From Brumimicrobium glaciale (lineage in GTDB: Bacteria; Bacteroidota; Bacteroidia; Flavobacteriales_D; Crocinitomicaceae): a DNA stretch of 64,000 nucleotides. Of the stretch, positions 1 through 6,547 are shown piece after piece; the first letter of the stretch is position 1; each line of letters opens with the position of its first letter. The stretch spans positions 1-64,000 of the forward strand of contig NZ_SETE01000001.1 of assembly GCF_004152935.1 (NCBI RefSeq), read 5' to 3'. The notes under the pieces were generated by a model, which had not been told where the DNA came from, made no database searches, and saw nothing but the letters and a program-made list of their open reading frames with translations. The position numbers and the translations under genes were made by a program.

Positions 1-126
1 TGGAATGTTGGAACTTCATTTGTCGTTTAATCCACCAAGATACGAACCGCCGTATACGAGACCCGTACGTACGGTGGTGTGAGAGGCGCACTCCGTCAGT
101 TTATCTGGCGGAGCCGTCTACTCGAT
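1..126 (+). ncRNA. 3' end of a group II intron (domains V and VI), truncated by the window edge
   Basis: A domain V hairpin is visible: 46-54 pairs with 70-78 (nine pairs, one G-T), followed by a two-base bulge at 68-69 and an upper stem 55-58/64-67. Domain VI follows: 91-99 pairs with 105-113 around a five-base loop. The 3' end reads CTACTCGAT at 118-126, which fits the CUAY...AY ending of group II introns with A120 as candidate branch point. Reading frame 1 stops at 28-30 and could be the last codons of the intron-encoded reverse transcriptase, but nine residues are too few to recognise. The splice junction falls directly on the boundary of the first cassette at 126/127. Seen: the folding. 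Known: the domain layout. Inferred: that the missing part lies to the left. Confidence 0.75.
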
Positions 127-731
127 TGTAAAACGTTTTTTTAATTCCATTCTATTTTCAGCTTCTCCAATTCCGCATTTAATTCAGCGAGTGAATTCGG
201 TTCAATTATTTGCGTATTTATTGTCAGTTCCTCTTTGTCCGTTTTTAAGATATAATCTCCCGCAAATTTTTTAATCCGCTTTATTTCAGTGAGATTTAGT
301 TTTTTTCCGAATGGTCCATTCACGGTTAAAATTCCGTTTTCAATAGTAACATATTTATATTTTTTCTGATAGAAGTAGGTTAATAAATACGCCAATGAAA
401 TTAAAATCCAACCATAATCAATCCAATCAAGTTTATCGTCAAAAAATAGTTTGACAAAGAAATATGAGAGCCAAATTATTCCGAAAATCAGATTAAAGTT
501 TAGTTGTCGTTTTTTATATTGGATTCTCATTTTTCAAATGTTTTACAACGTTTAGTATAAGAAACGTAGGGCAGATGATAAGCACTACCGTTTCGGTTTA
601 TTACTTAGCTAAATATAAATATTTTGCTTTTATCTTTTCTTCTATAAACGCTAAATTTTATATTTGGCGGACTTTGTAAATAAACACAAGACTTCGGAGT
701 TAACACAAATGCCCTATGTTTTTTATACAGT
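126..731. mobile_element. Integron-like cassette 1
   Basis: The unit runs from TTGTAAAAC (126-134) to the first attC-like site. Its left terminus is the exact reverse complement of GTTTTACAA at 540-548, so both ends of the unit match across the enclosed gene (141-530, minus strand). This is what an integron cassette shows, because the two arms come from one attC site in the circular form. The G expected before the left arm is missing where the group II intron is joined. The cassette logic is inferred; the repeats are seen. Confidence 0.55.
141..530 (-). CDS. Hypothetical two-helix membrane protein, cassette-borne
   Basis: A 129-residue protein. It begins with a basic stretch, then has two hydrophobic segments at about residues 12-29 and 38-54 that look like a membrane hairpin. 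The remaining 75 residues are soluble and beta-rich (YVTIENGILTVNG onward), with alternating charged and hydrophobic residues and an amphipathic C-terminal helix. The tail resembles bacterial PH-like domains of small membrane proteins, but this is an impression, not an identification. It is the only gene in cassette 1 and reads away from the recombinase, as cassette genes usually do. No partner gene is nearby. The function is unknown. The reading frame fills the space between the two cassette termini, which supports it being real. Confidence 0.7.
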   Translation of the reverse strand: MRIQYKKRQLNFNLIFGIIWLSYFFVKLFFDDKLDWIDYGWILISLAYLLTYFYQKKYKYVTIENGILTVNGPFGKKLNLTEIKRIKKFAGDYILKTDKEELTINTQIIEPNSLAELNAELEKLKIEWN

Positions 732-740
732 GTTATCTAC
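540..740. other. attC-like recombination site 1 between cassettes 1 and 2
   Basis: An imperfect palindrome: 555-573 is complementary to 710-728 at 17 of 19 positions. Outside this stem lie GTTTTACAAC (540-549) on the left and GTTATCTAC (732-740) on the right. The AAC...GTT ends match the core of attC R boxes, separated from the stem by unpaired spacers of five and three bases. The outermost arms are not complementary to each other beyond AAC/GTT. Each instead matches the far end of its own neighbouring cassette. That arrangement is the hybrid left by cassette insertion. About 135 bases of AT-rich sequence lie between the stems, giving a large site like a Vibrio VCR. Confidence 0.55.
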
Positions 741-1195
741 TTTTTTATTCCCTTTTCAAGTATAAGTATTCAGAAGTTTTGAAAGTTATATAATAAATTC
801 CTAGCAATAATTTCCATCCAGATAAATTAGACCCTAATTCTAGTTTTATAGTTCCATTTTCTTCGCTTTCGATTTTAAGAGGCTTAGTTTTACACCAATC
901 TATTTTGGTAGATATGTCATTTTCCCCAGCATCAAGTTCAAAGGATTTAGTTTCTCCATCTTTAATAGTATCCACTTTTTCGTTATTAATGTAAATTCCA
1001 ATTGCTCTTGCTTTATTAGCGTATTGTTTTACTCGTTTAATTTCAACTATTCTTTTTGTCATTTTATTCGTTCGTTTTTTATTGTAGATAACGTTAATGA
1101 TAAAATGAGCCTAAGCGTAGGTTTTGTTAGATAGCCTCACTTTACCTTAACTCAAAGTGATGATAAATATACTAAAATTCATTTTATCATATGTT
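732..1195. mobile_element. Integron-like cassette 2
   Basis: The unit begins with GTTATCTAC (732-740) and ends with the perfectly complementary GTAGATAAC (1084-1092), followed by attC-like site 2. One gene (745-1062, minus strand) lies between. A 9/9 match across a gene but not within each site is the integron cassette signature. The match stops at nine bases, so it is not part of a longer duplication. Confidence 0.55.
745..1062 (-). CDS. Hypothetical beta-rich small protein, cassette-borne
   Basis: A 105-residue soluble protein without signal peptide. Residues 1-75 alternate polar and hydrophobic positions with turns at NNEK, KDGE and DAGEN, which suggests a small beta-sandwich of the kind used by PEGA-like or carrier-type domains. 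The final 25 residues (GWKLLLGIYYITFKTSEY) are hydrophobic and could bind a membrane or pack against the sandwich. I recognise no catalytic motif. It is the sole gene of cassette 2, lies on the same strand as the cassette 1 gene, and stops five bases inside the cassette boundary. The function is unknown. The coding assignment rests on length, composition and position. Confidence 0.65.
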   Translation of the reverse strand: MTKRIVEIKRVKQYANKARAIGIYINNEKVDTIKDGETKSFELDAGENDISTKIDWCKTKPLKIESEENGTIKLELGSNLSGWKLLLGIYYITFKTSEYLYLKRE

Positions 1196-1200
1196 ATGTG
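1084..1200. other. attC-like recombination site 2, nearest the recombinase
   Basis: A palindrome with 1097-1108 perfectly complementary to 1179-1190 (12 bases). It is bounded by GTAGATAAC (1084-1092) and GTTATGTG (1193-1200). The unpaired spacer is four bases on the left and two on the right, so the left spacer is two bases longer, exactly as in site 1. Both sites also share AACGTT at the left border. This shared architecture with different stem sequence argues for a recombination site recognised by structure, as in attC, rather than a copied repeat. Confidence 0.55.
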
Positions 1201-1785
1201 TTGTTTGCTTTCATCATCCTACTTTAAATCCTGATCGTCTGCTCTAAGAAAGCAAGTAAATCTTTTTAATTTTTCTATTAAAGATTTAAAACAACTTGTC
1301 GTTAGTGGTATTTACCACTCATCCATTTTTCAAACAGAACTTTATGGCATTTATGCTCCGGATAGATGCGCTTTAGCCTTGCGTTAAGTTGCTTTGATAT
1401 GATTGCAATAGACTGGTTTTCTATCCTTTAAATCAAATTAAAATACAAAACTTATTGCTTAAACCTTGACTTTGTCATTTTTAACCTCTAATTTTATCAA
1501 GTCTTATTTGACGATTCTACTCGTCCTAAAGTAAACTTTAACGGTATCACCGCATAAGACTTAACCAATTTGATCCATTGGTTTGCATTTTAATTATCTT
1601 ACTCAGAAAACCATCCGATTTATAAAAACAATCATTGAAAAATGGGTGAGTGATAAAGTCAAATACTACTGAATGACATATAACTTATTATATATTCAAT
1701 TAATCCGTACAATACCCTCTAAATCTAGAGATATTGTACAGTTTTACTGAATAATATATTGTAAAGCTAATGAAATATTTCTATT
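1201..1785. other. Long non-coding region between array and recombinase, candidate attI or gene-less cassette
   Basis: No gene is seen in 585 bases. A long-range inverted repeat frames most of it: 1311-1333 matches the complement of 1636-1658 at 21 of 23 positions. Inside, 1499-1507 and 1553-1561 form a perfect nine-base pair, and GTGGTATTTACCAC at 1306-1319 is a short hairpin. This could be a third, larger attC-like site, the attI equivalent, or a structured RNA. Sequence alone does not decide. Confidence 0.4.
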
Positions 1786-2832
1786 TTACAAATCGTCAAA
1801 TGGGCTTTTGATTCGTTGTATATCCCTGTTGCTGACATGTGTATAAATCTCTGTTGTTTTTGAACTGCTGTGTCCCAATAATTCTTGAATATAGCGCAAA
1901 TCCGTTCCACTTTCCAATAAATGGGTAGCATAGCTATGTCGCAACCAATGCAATGTAACTGGTTTCTTTATTCCCGCCTTTTTTACAGCTTTTTTTAATA
2001 CTTCTTGAATGCTGGTTGGACTATATTGTTTTCCCGCTTTTTGCCCTTCAAACAGCCATGTCTTTGGTTTGTAAGCTTTATAGTAGGTGCGTAAAATTTC
2101 AATTATACCATCACTAATAGAAACAACTCTGTCTTTTTTTCCTTTAGATTGATTTATACGAAGTAAATATCGGTCAGAATGTATATCGGTGGGCTTTAAA
2201 TTTAAAACTTCACTTCTTCTCAACCCACATGCATAAGTCAAGCTTAACATGGTTCGATGTTTTAAATTAAGGGGTGCTTCAAGTATTGCTTTCACTTCCT
2301 GTTTGCTCAAAACATTAGGGAGTAAACTTTCTTTTCTTGGCCGTTGTACCAAATCTATATCTATTTCTCTTTTCTCTATTGTTTTAAAAAATTTCTTTAA
2401 AGCATTAATGAATTGATTTTGATATGAATTAGATAATTTTTTCTGAACTATATACTCAATGTTAAAACGTATGATGTCTTCGTTATTAATTTCATTAATG
2501 GATTTTTCATTATAGAATATAAAGAAAACTCGCATTGTATTTCCATAGGTGTTTATAGTACTTTCTGCATATTCATGCGCTGTGAGCCAATCCTTAAATT
2601 TTTCAAGTTGCATAACTTTTTCCTCCGAAAGAAAGTCTTGATCATAAATTGGAATACCAAATTGTTTTCGATAGACTTTGTTATCAGGCAAATGCCAAAC
2701 TTTAAGGGAAGGACTCCATTTTGCTCCGCGAAGTTTCTTAAAACGTTGACGTAACTCTAGTTTGTTTTCAAATTCAACAGCAATTCTACGCTGGTCTTTA
2801 TGGTTGATTAACCATGCTTTAAAATTTTTCAT
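1786..2832 (-). CDS. Tyrosine recombinase (XerC/D-type integrase with extra N-terminal domain)
   Basis: A 348-residue site-specific recombinase. Residues 1-60 form an extra N-terminal domain (WSPSLKVWHLPD) found, as I recall, on some Bacteroidota element integrases. A SAM-like core-binding domain covers about 75-155 and the catalytic domain 175-348. The catalytic set is present: R205 in GLRRSEV, K230-232 in SKGKKDR, H295 and R298 in LHWLRHS, H321 in LLGHS and nucleophile Y330 in IYTHVS. The end, IKSPFDDL, resembles IntI and Xer tails. The additional alpha-helix insertion typical of integron IntI between the second and third patches is not evident, so this is not a classical IntI. The gene's 3' end faces the cassette array and it reads in the same direction as the cassette genes, the reversed layout known from Treponema-type integrons. 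It probably mobilises the neighbouring cassettes. Confidence 0.9.
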   Translation of the reverse strand: MKNFKAWLINHKDQRRIAVEFENKLELRQRFKKLRGAKWSPSLKVWHLPDNKVYRKQFGIPIYDQDFLSEEKVMQLEKFKDWLTAHEYAESTINTYGNTMRVFFIFYNEKSINEINNEDIIRFNIEYIVQKKLSNSYQNQFINALKKFFKTIEKREIDIDLVQRPRKESLLPNVLSKQEVKAILEAPLNLKHRTMLSLTYACGLRRSEVLNLKPTDIHSDRYLLRINQSKGKKDRVVSISDGIIEILRTYYKAYKPKTWLFEGQKAGKQYSPTSIQEVLKKAVKKAGIKKPVTLHWLRHSYATHLLESGTDLRYIQELLGHSSSKTTEIYTHVSNRDIQRIKSPFDDL

Positions 2833-2863
2833 AAATGATGATTTAGGTGTTTTGTATTTTACA

Positions 2864-2878
2864 ATCTTAAATTAAGAT
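2864..2878. promoter_or_regulatory. Perfect palindrome upstream of the recombinase, candidate operator
   Basis: ATCTTAAATTAAGAT is a perfect 15-base palindrome lying 32 bases upstream of the recombinase start codon. Its placement would suit binding of a dimeric repressor. No bound protein is known; this is inference from position and symmetry. Confidence 0.3.
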
Positions 2879-2979
2879 AGTGAAATATAGTCAATCAACA
2901 ACTTTCGTTAAGGTCTAATCTTCGCATTAGGTATTACTTGGGCCTTTCAATAAATGGAACTCGTGGATCTTTTGCATTA

Positions 2980-3075
2980 GGGGTAGCAGCGGCATCCTCT
3001 GACGTTTTGGTCAGAGATACAGCGGAAAACCCGACCCAGACATTTTTAAAAGCGAAGCGGAGAAAAATCGTCTGG
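2980..3075 (+). repeat. Structured intergenic element, two consecutive hairpins
   Basis: GGGT (2981-2984) pairs with ACCC (3029-3032) around an inner perfect stem 2997-3003/3010-3016. The flanks of the inner stem read GCGGCATC and GATACAGCGG. A second hairpin pairs 3037-3047 with 3064-3075. I believe GCGGCATCC-hairpin-GATACAGCG sequences recur between genes in many Bacteroidota genomes, but I recall no name. It may be a small RNA or a REP-type repeat. The strand is uncertain. Confidence 0.4.
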
Positions 3076-3143
3076 GGAATGCCCAAAAACTCATCATTAA
3101 AAATGAAAGGAAAATTAGTTTCAGTTTACGGCCTTTAATATTT

Positions 3144-3321
3144 AGTGTCTGGTCGGAAACACAACAAAATTAATCCCGAAAGCTTTCGGGATAATTCTTC
3201 TGAGTTTATTTCACTTTTCTTCTTGTCGGCTGATGCTGAGGTATCTCCTAAAGAAAGAAAAGGAAAATAATTCTCAAAATTTATATAATTTATAAAAATC
3301 GTCTGTTTCCGACCAGCCACT
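3144..3321. mobile_element. MITE-like element with 18-bp terminal inverted repeats
   Basis: Termini 3144-3161 and 3304-3321 are complementary at 17 of 18 positions (AGTGkCTGGTCGGAAACA). ATTT flanks both ends and may be a short target duplication. The 178-base interior has no credible gene and carries a perfect 20-base palindrome at 3173-3192. The size, terminal repeats and lack of coding fit a miniature transposable element. No matching transposase lies in the window. Confidence 0.5.
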
Positions 3322-3434
3322 ATTTATCGTTCACTCACTTTATTCCACCCCAAATTTTATTTATCAAGAACTATAACATAAATTTCTTTTATCTTCGTTC
3401 TCTATTTCTAAAGCAAGTCAAGTAGTTTCACGTT

Positions 3435-4712
3435 ATGATAAAATATTTTCTTCTCATTATTCTTTTGTTTTATTCGCTATTCACTATAGCCCAAGAGGAA
3501 TATAATAATTGTGCTGATGCTTTCGAGTTGTGTCCTAATACTACTTTTTCATTAAATAATATTGGTGCAAATGCAACAGTATGTGCTAATTGTGAAGACG
3601 ATTTCAACTTTTGTTTTAGTGGACAAAACACCATTTGGATGTCTTTTACTACCAATGATTTAGGAGGAGATGTGAGTGTGAATCTCAATAATATAGTTTT
3701 TGAAACGAATCCAGGACAAGGAAATGGATTGCAAGCGGCTATTATTGAAGCAACATTACCTTGTATTTCTTCTTCTTATTCTTTGATTTCAAACTGTGAA
3801 GCAAATGCAACAACTGCATTTGCATTGAATGCTATTGCTTTGCCACCAAACACAACTTATTATGTGATTGTAAATGGAACAATGGGAACTTCTCTTCGCG
3901 CTGAAGCAACTTTTAATGTGATTTTAACAGGAGCAGGAATTGCAAGAAATCCTCAACTTTCCTTATCTACAAATAAAACAACGGTCTGTAAAGATGAAAA
4001 TGTGGTTTTTCAAGCCACTGCAATTGATTGTGATGATCAACTACAATTTAACTGGTATGCCAATGGAGTTTTAATTGGTGTAACAATAGATTCAACTTTC
4101 GAATACAAAGCTTTGAACGACAATGATGTGATTACTGCTGAAATGGTTTGCTTTACACAGTGTAAAGATTCGATAGTTAGTAATTCCATTACATTTACGG
4201 TGCTTGACTTTTTTGTTGATGCTGGTCCTGATATTTATATTCTACAAGGAGAAAACATTAAACTTCAAGGGCAAACCAGTGGGTCGAATATAACATGGAG
4301 TCCTCCTTATAATATTAATAGCACATCATTAATTGAACCAATTGTCTATCCAAATGAAACTACTACCTACTATTTATCTGTTAGTAATGGAATTTGTTCA
4401 ATTGTTGATGAGGTAACCGTATTTGTAGAAAATCTATTGAAAGTTCCCAACACTTTTTCGCCAAACGGAGATGGAATAAATGATGAATGGGAGATTTTAG
4501 GAATTGATAATTTTCCAGATTGTGGAATTCAAGTTTACAATAGGTGGGGACAATTGGTTTTTCAAACGACAGGTTATCCTTCTGATAAAAGATGGAATGG
4601 AACTGCGGAAGGAGGAAAGAAATTGGCGCCTGGAAGCTATTATTATGTTATTAATTTGCGCGATGCTCAATTTGAAGAGCCGTTAAAAGGAACAGTTACA
4701 ATTATTGAATGA
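3435..4712 (+). CDS. Secreted protein with T9SS type B (gliding-motility-associated) C-terminal domain
   Basis: A 425-residue exported protein. A signal peptide (LLIILLFYSLFTIAQ) ends near residue 20. The N-terminal half is rich in cysteine and asparagine (NNCADAFELCPN) and looks like a beta-sandwich repeat. An Ig/PKD-like module follows at about 180-330. The last 90 residues, starting at VPNTFSPNGDGINDEW and including VYNRWGQLVF, are the CHU_C/type B sorting domain. Such domains direct passage through the type IX secretion system and are later removed or anchored at the surface. The gene overlaps the next one, a PorP/SprF protein, by four bases (ATGA). That pairing is typical of SprB-like adhesins with their SprF partner and suggests the two proteins work together in surface delivery. 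The ligand is unknown. Confidence 0.85.
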   Translation: MIKYFLLIILLFYSLFTIAQEEYNNCADAFELCPNTTFSLNNIGANATVCANCEDDFNFCFSGQNTIWMSFTTNDLGGDVSVNLNNIVFETNPGQGNGLQAAIIEATLPCISSSYSLISNCEANATTAFALNAIALPPNTTYYVIVNGTMGTSLRAEATFNVILTGAGIARNPQLSLSTNKTTVCKDENVVFQATAIDCDDQLQFNWYANGVLIGVTIDSTFEYKALNDNDVITAEMVCFTQCKDSIVSNSITFTVLDFFVDAGPDIYILQGENIKLQGQTSGSNITWSPPYNINSTSLIEPIVYPNETTTYYLSVSNGICSIVDEVTVFVENLLKVPNTFSPNGDGINDEWEILGIDNFPDCGIQVYNRWGQLVFQTTGYPSDKRWNGTAEGGKKLAPGSYYYVINLRDAQFEEPLKGTVTIIE

Positions 4713-5635
4713 GAAAAATTATCACATTTCTAATTTTATCAATCTCCTTTTCTTCTTGGAGTCAACAAATTGCGCAATATTCACAGTGGTCATTCAACCA
4801 ATTTGCGATAAATCCTGCATTGGCTGGCGTAAAACGTTGTTTGGATGTGAGAACTGCGGTGCGTTTGCAGTGGGCAGGCTTTGAAGGTGCTCCAGAAAGT
4901 GGATTGTTTACGATTAACGCTCCATTAAAAAAGCTCAAGAAACGACACAATGCTTCTTTTCATGGATTGGGTGGGAAAATTGAACGTGATGTTTACGGAC
5001 CTTTCAATAATATTGCAATAACGATGGCTTATGCAATGCATTTTCCATTTGAGAAAGGCAGGCGATTGAGTTTTGGAGTTGCAGCTGGAGTTCAACAATT
5101 TTCGTTTGATCATACCCAAGCAATTACTATTGATCCAGATCCAGCAGTGGCACAATCCGTAAATCAAATGCTTTATCCATTACTCGGACTTGGCGTTTGG
5201 TACAATTCTGATAAATTTTATGTAGGTGCAGCAATTGATCAAATTGGAAAAAATAAATGGGAAGATGTTGGTTTTTCTTCCCGATTTAGATTGCACACAA
5301 AAGTACAAATGGGAACAAAGTTTTCTTTGGATAATGACAATTCACTTCTACCAGGAATTTTATTTCGAATTCCGCCAGCTGGTCCAATGAGTTTTGATAT
5401 TAATCTGATGATAGATTTCAAAAATAGAATGATGCTTGGCGTCGGATATCGAAACACAGATGCATTTATCGCTTTCTTAAAAGTGAACATTAAAAAGTTT
5501 ACCATCGGCTATAGTTTCGATTATATCACCTCTGCCATTCGCGGTGGAAATTTCCATACACATGAATTATCACTTCAGTTTAGTGGATGTAGAAAGGGGC
5601 CTCGGTCAATGAATGCTTGTCCTTTGTTTGAATAG
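4709..5635 (+). CDS. PorP/SprF family type IX secretion system outer-membrane protein
   Basis: A 308-residue protein with signal peptide (LILSISFSSWSQ) and the family start QQIAQYSQWSFNQFAINPALAG, seen in pieces. Alternating aromatic and polar strands follow to the end, as expected of an outer-membrane barrel. The length fits the family (about 300-340). SprF proteins act as barrel anchors needed to attach or secrete one partner carrying a type B C-terminal domain. The start codon overlaps the stop codon of the upstream type B protein, so translation is likely coupled and that protein is the probable partner. The core T9SS genes porK, porL, porM and porN are not in this window. Confidence 0.9.
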   Translation: MRKIITFLILSISFSSWSQQIAQYSQWSFNQFAINPALAGVKRCLDVRTAVRLQWAGFEGAPESGLFTINAPLKKLKKRHNASFHGLGGKIERDVYGPFNNIAITMAYAMHFPFEKGRRLSFGVAAGVQQFSFDHTQAITIDPDPAVAQSVNQMLYPLLGLGVWYNSDKFYVGAAIDQIGKNKWEDVGFSSRFRLHTKVQMGTKFSLDNDNSLLPGILFRIPPAGPMSFDINLMIDFKNRMMLGVGYRNTDAFIAFLKVNIKKFTIGYSFDYITSAIRGGNFHTHELSLQFSGCRKGPRSMNACPLFE

Positions 5636-5640
5636 CTATT

Positions 5641-5758
5641 TTAATGTTTAATTATTAAGGATTAATGTTTAACGGATTTGCGCTGGGCGTCGATTTCAAT
5701 GGAGTTGAAATTCAATGCTGTACGCGTTAACCATTAATAATTTACCATTAAACATTAA
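5641..5758. repeat. Inverted-repeat element after porP/sprF
   Basis: TTAATGTTTAAT (5641-5652) is perfectly complementary to 5747-5758. A second TTAATGTTTAACG copy sits inside the left arm and an inner TTTCAA/TTGAAA hairpin lies at the centre. This may act as a terminator for the upstream pair or be a small palindromic repeat. Confidence 0.4.
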
Positions 5759-5820
5759 GAAAACCTTATCTAAATCAATTCTAAATAACTAAAAAATGAG
5801 CTAGAAGTCAAACTAACCTT

Positions 5821-5828
5821 TATTTTTG
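5821..5828 (+). promoter_or_regulatory. Candidate -7 element of the sdh operon
   Basis: TATTTTTG matches the Bacteroidota consensus TAnnTTTG and lies 29 bases upstream of the sdhC start codon. No clear TTTG -33 box is seen at the right distance, so the call is moderate. Confidence 0.45.
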
Positions 5829-5857
5829 CTTGTTACATTAGAAATATATAAATAATT

Positions 5858-6541
5858 ATGAGCAAATCGGGTTTATTTAAATCATCAATAGGAAGGAAAT
5901 TAGCAATGGCTTTATCGGCTTTGTTCCTTATGATTTTCCTTTTACAACACCTTGTCATTAACATAACGGCAATAATTAGTCCTGACACTTTTAATGAGTT
6001 GTCGCACTTTATGGGAACTAATCCTCTGGTGCAATTTGTTGCGCAGCCTATCCTTATTTTTGCAGTGGTTTTCCACTTCATTATGGGATTTGTTCTTGAA
6101 ATTAAAAACAGAGCTGCAAGACCAATTTCTTACAACAAGTTTAATGGTGCTGCCAACTCAACTTGGATGTCAAGAAACATGATCATTTCAGGATTAGTGA
6201 TTTTAGCGTTTTTAGCACTTCACTTTGTTGATTTTTGGTTTCCAGAGATCAATACGAAATACATTGTTGGTGATATGTCAGGAATGCACGATGGTGGATT
6301 CAGATATTACGAAGAGTTATTGCACAAATTTGCTAATCCAGTAAGAGTAGGCGTATATGTACTTGCTTTCATTCTTTTGGCTTTGCACTTAATGCATGGT
6401 TTTGGTTCTGCATTCCAATCAATGGGTCAGAACAACAAGTACATCGATGGATTAAAAAAATTCGGAGTTATTTATTCAGTGGCAGTTCCTTTAGGATTTA
6501 TTCTAATTGCAATTTCACTTTATGTAACGACATTAAACTAG
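5858..6541 (+). CDS. sdhC: Succinate dehydrogenase cytochrome b subunit
   Basis: A 227-residue integral membrane protein that anchors complex II and passes electrons from the iron-sulfur subunit to menaquinone. Five hydrophobic helices are visible at about 14-36, 57-81, 107-128, 163-184 and 203-226. Histidines H31, H73, H122, H177 and H180 lie in or next to helices and include the expected ligands for two b hemes. This single five-helix subunit is the B-type arrangement of Bacteroidota, epsilon-proteobacteria and Bacillus, in place of separate SdhC and SdhD. It is first in an sdhC-sdhA-sdhB operon, and sdhA begins six bases after its stop codon. Confidence 0.93.
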   Translation: MSKSGLFKSSIGRKLAMALSALFLMIFLLQHLVINITAIISPDTFNELSHFMGTNPLVQFVAQPILIFAVVFHFIMGFVLEIKNRAARPISYNKFNGAANSTWMSRNMIISGLVILAFLALHFVDFWFPEINTKYIVGDMSGMHDGGFRYYEELLHKFANPVRVGVYVLAFILLALHLMHGFGSAFQSMGQNNKYIDGLKKFGVIYSVAVPLGFILIAISLYVTTLN

Positions 6542-6547
6542 TAGGTT

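Larger units (their letters stand above)
2833..3434. other. Gene-free region between the recombinase and the T9SS pair
   Basis: Six hundred bases without a convincing gene. They contain the palindrome at 2864-2878, the GGGT...ACCC structured element (2980-3075) and the inverted-repeat element (3144-3321). Short open frames here follow the repeats and have no recognisable products. Confidence 0.6.

Noticed and set aside
1786-2832. Calling the recombinase a classical integron integrase IntI
   Set aside because: Although the C-terminus resembles IntI, the IntI-specific helix insertion is not visible and an extra N-terminal domain is present. It is annotated as an Xer-type tyrosine recombinase, with the integron-like claim resting on the sites.
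2938-3138. A 66-codon open frame on the plus strand
   Set aside because: It runs through the structured GCGGCATCC element. Its translation is simply that element and has no start context.
3135-3320. A 61-codon open frame on the minus strand
   Set aside because: It coincides with the inverted-repeat element 3144-3321 and begins and ends in its terminal repeats.
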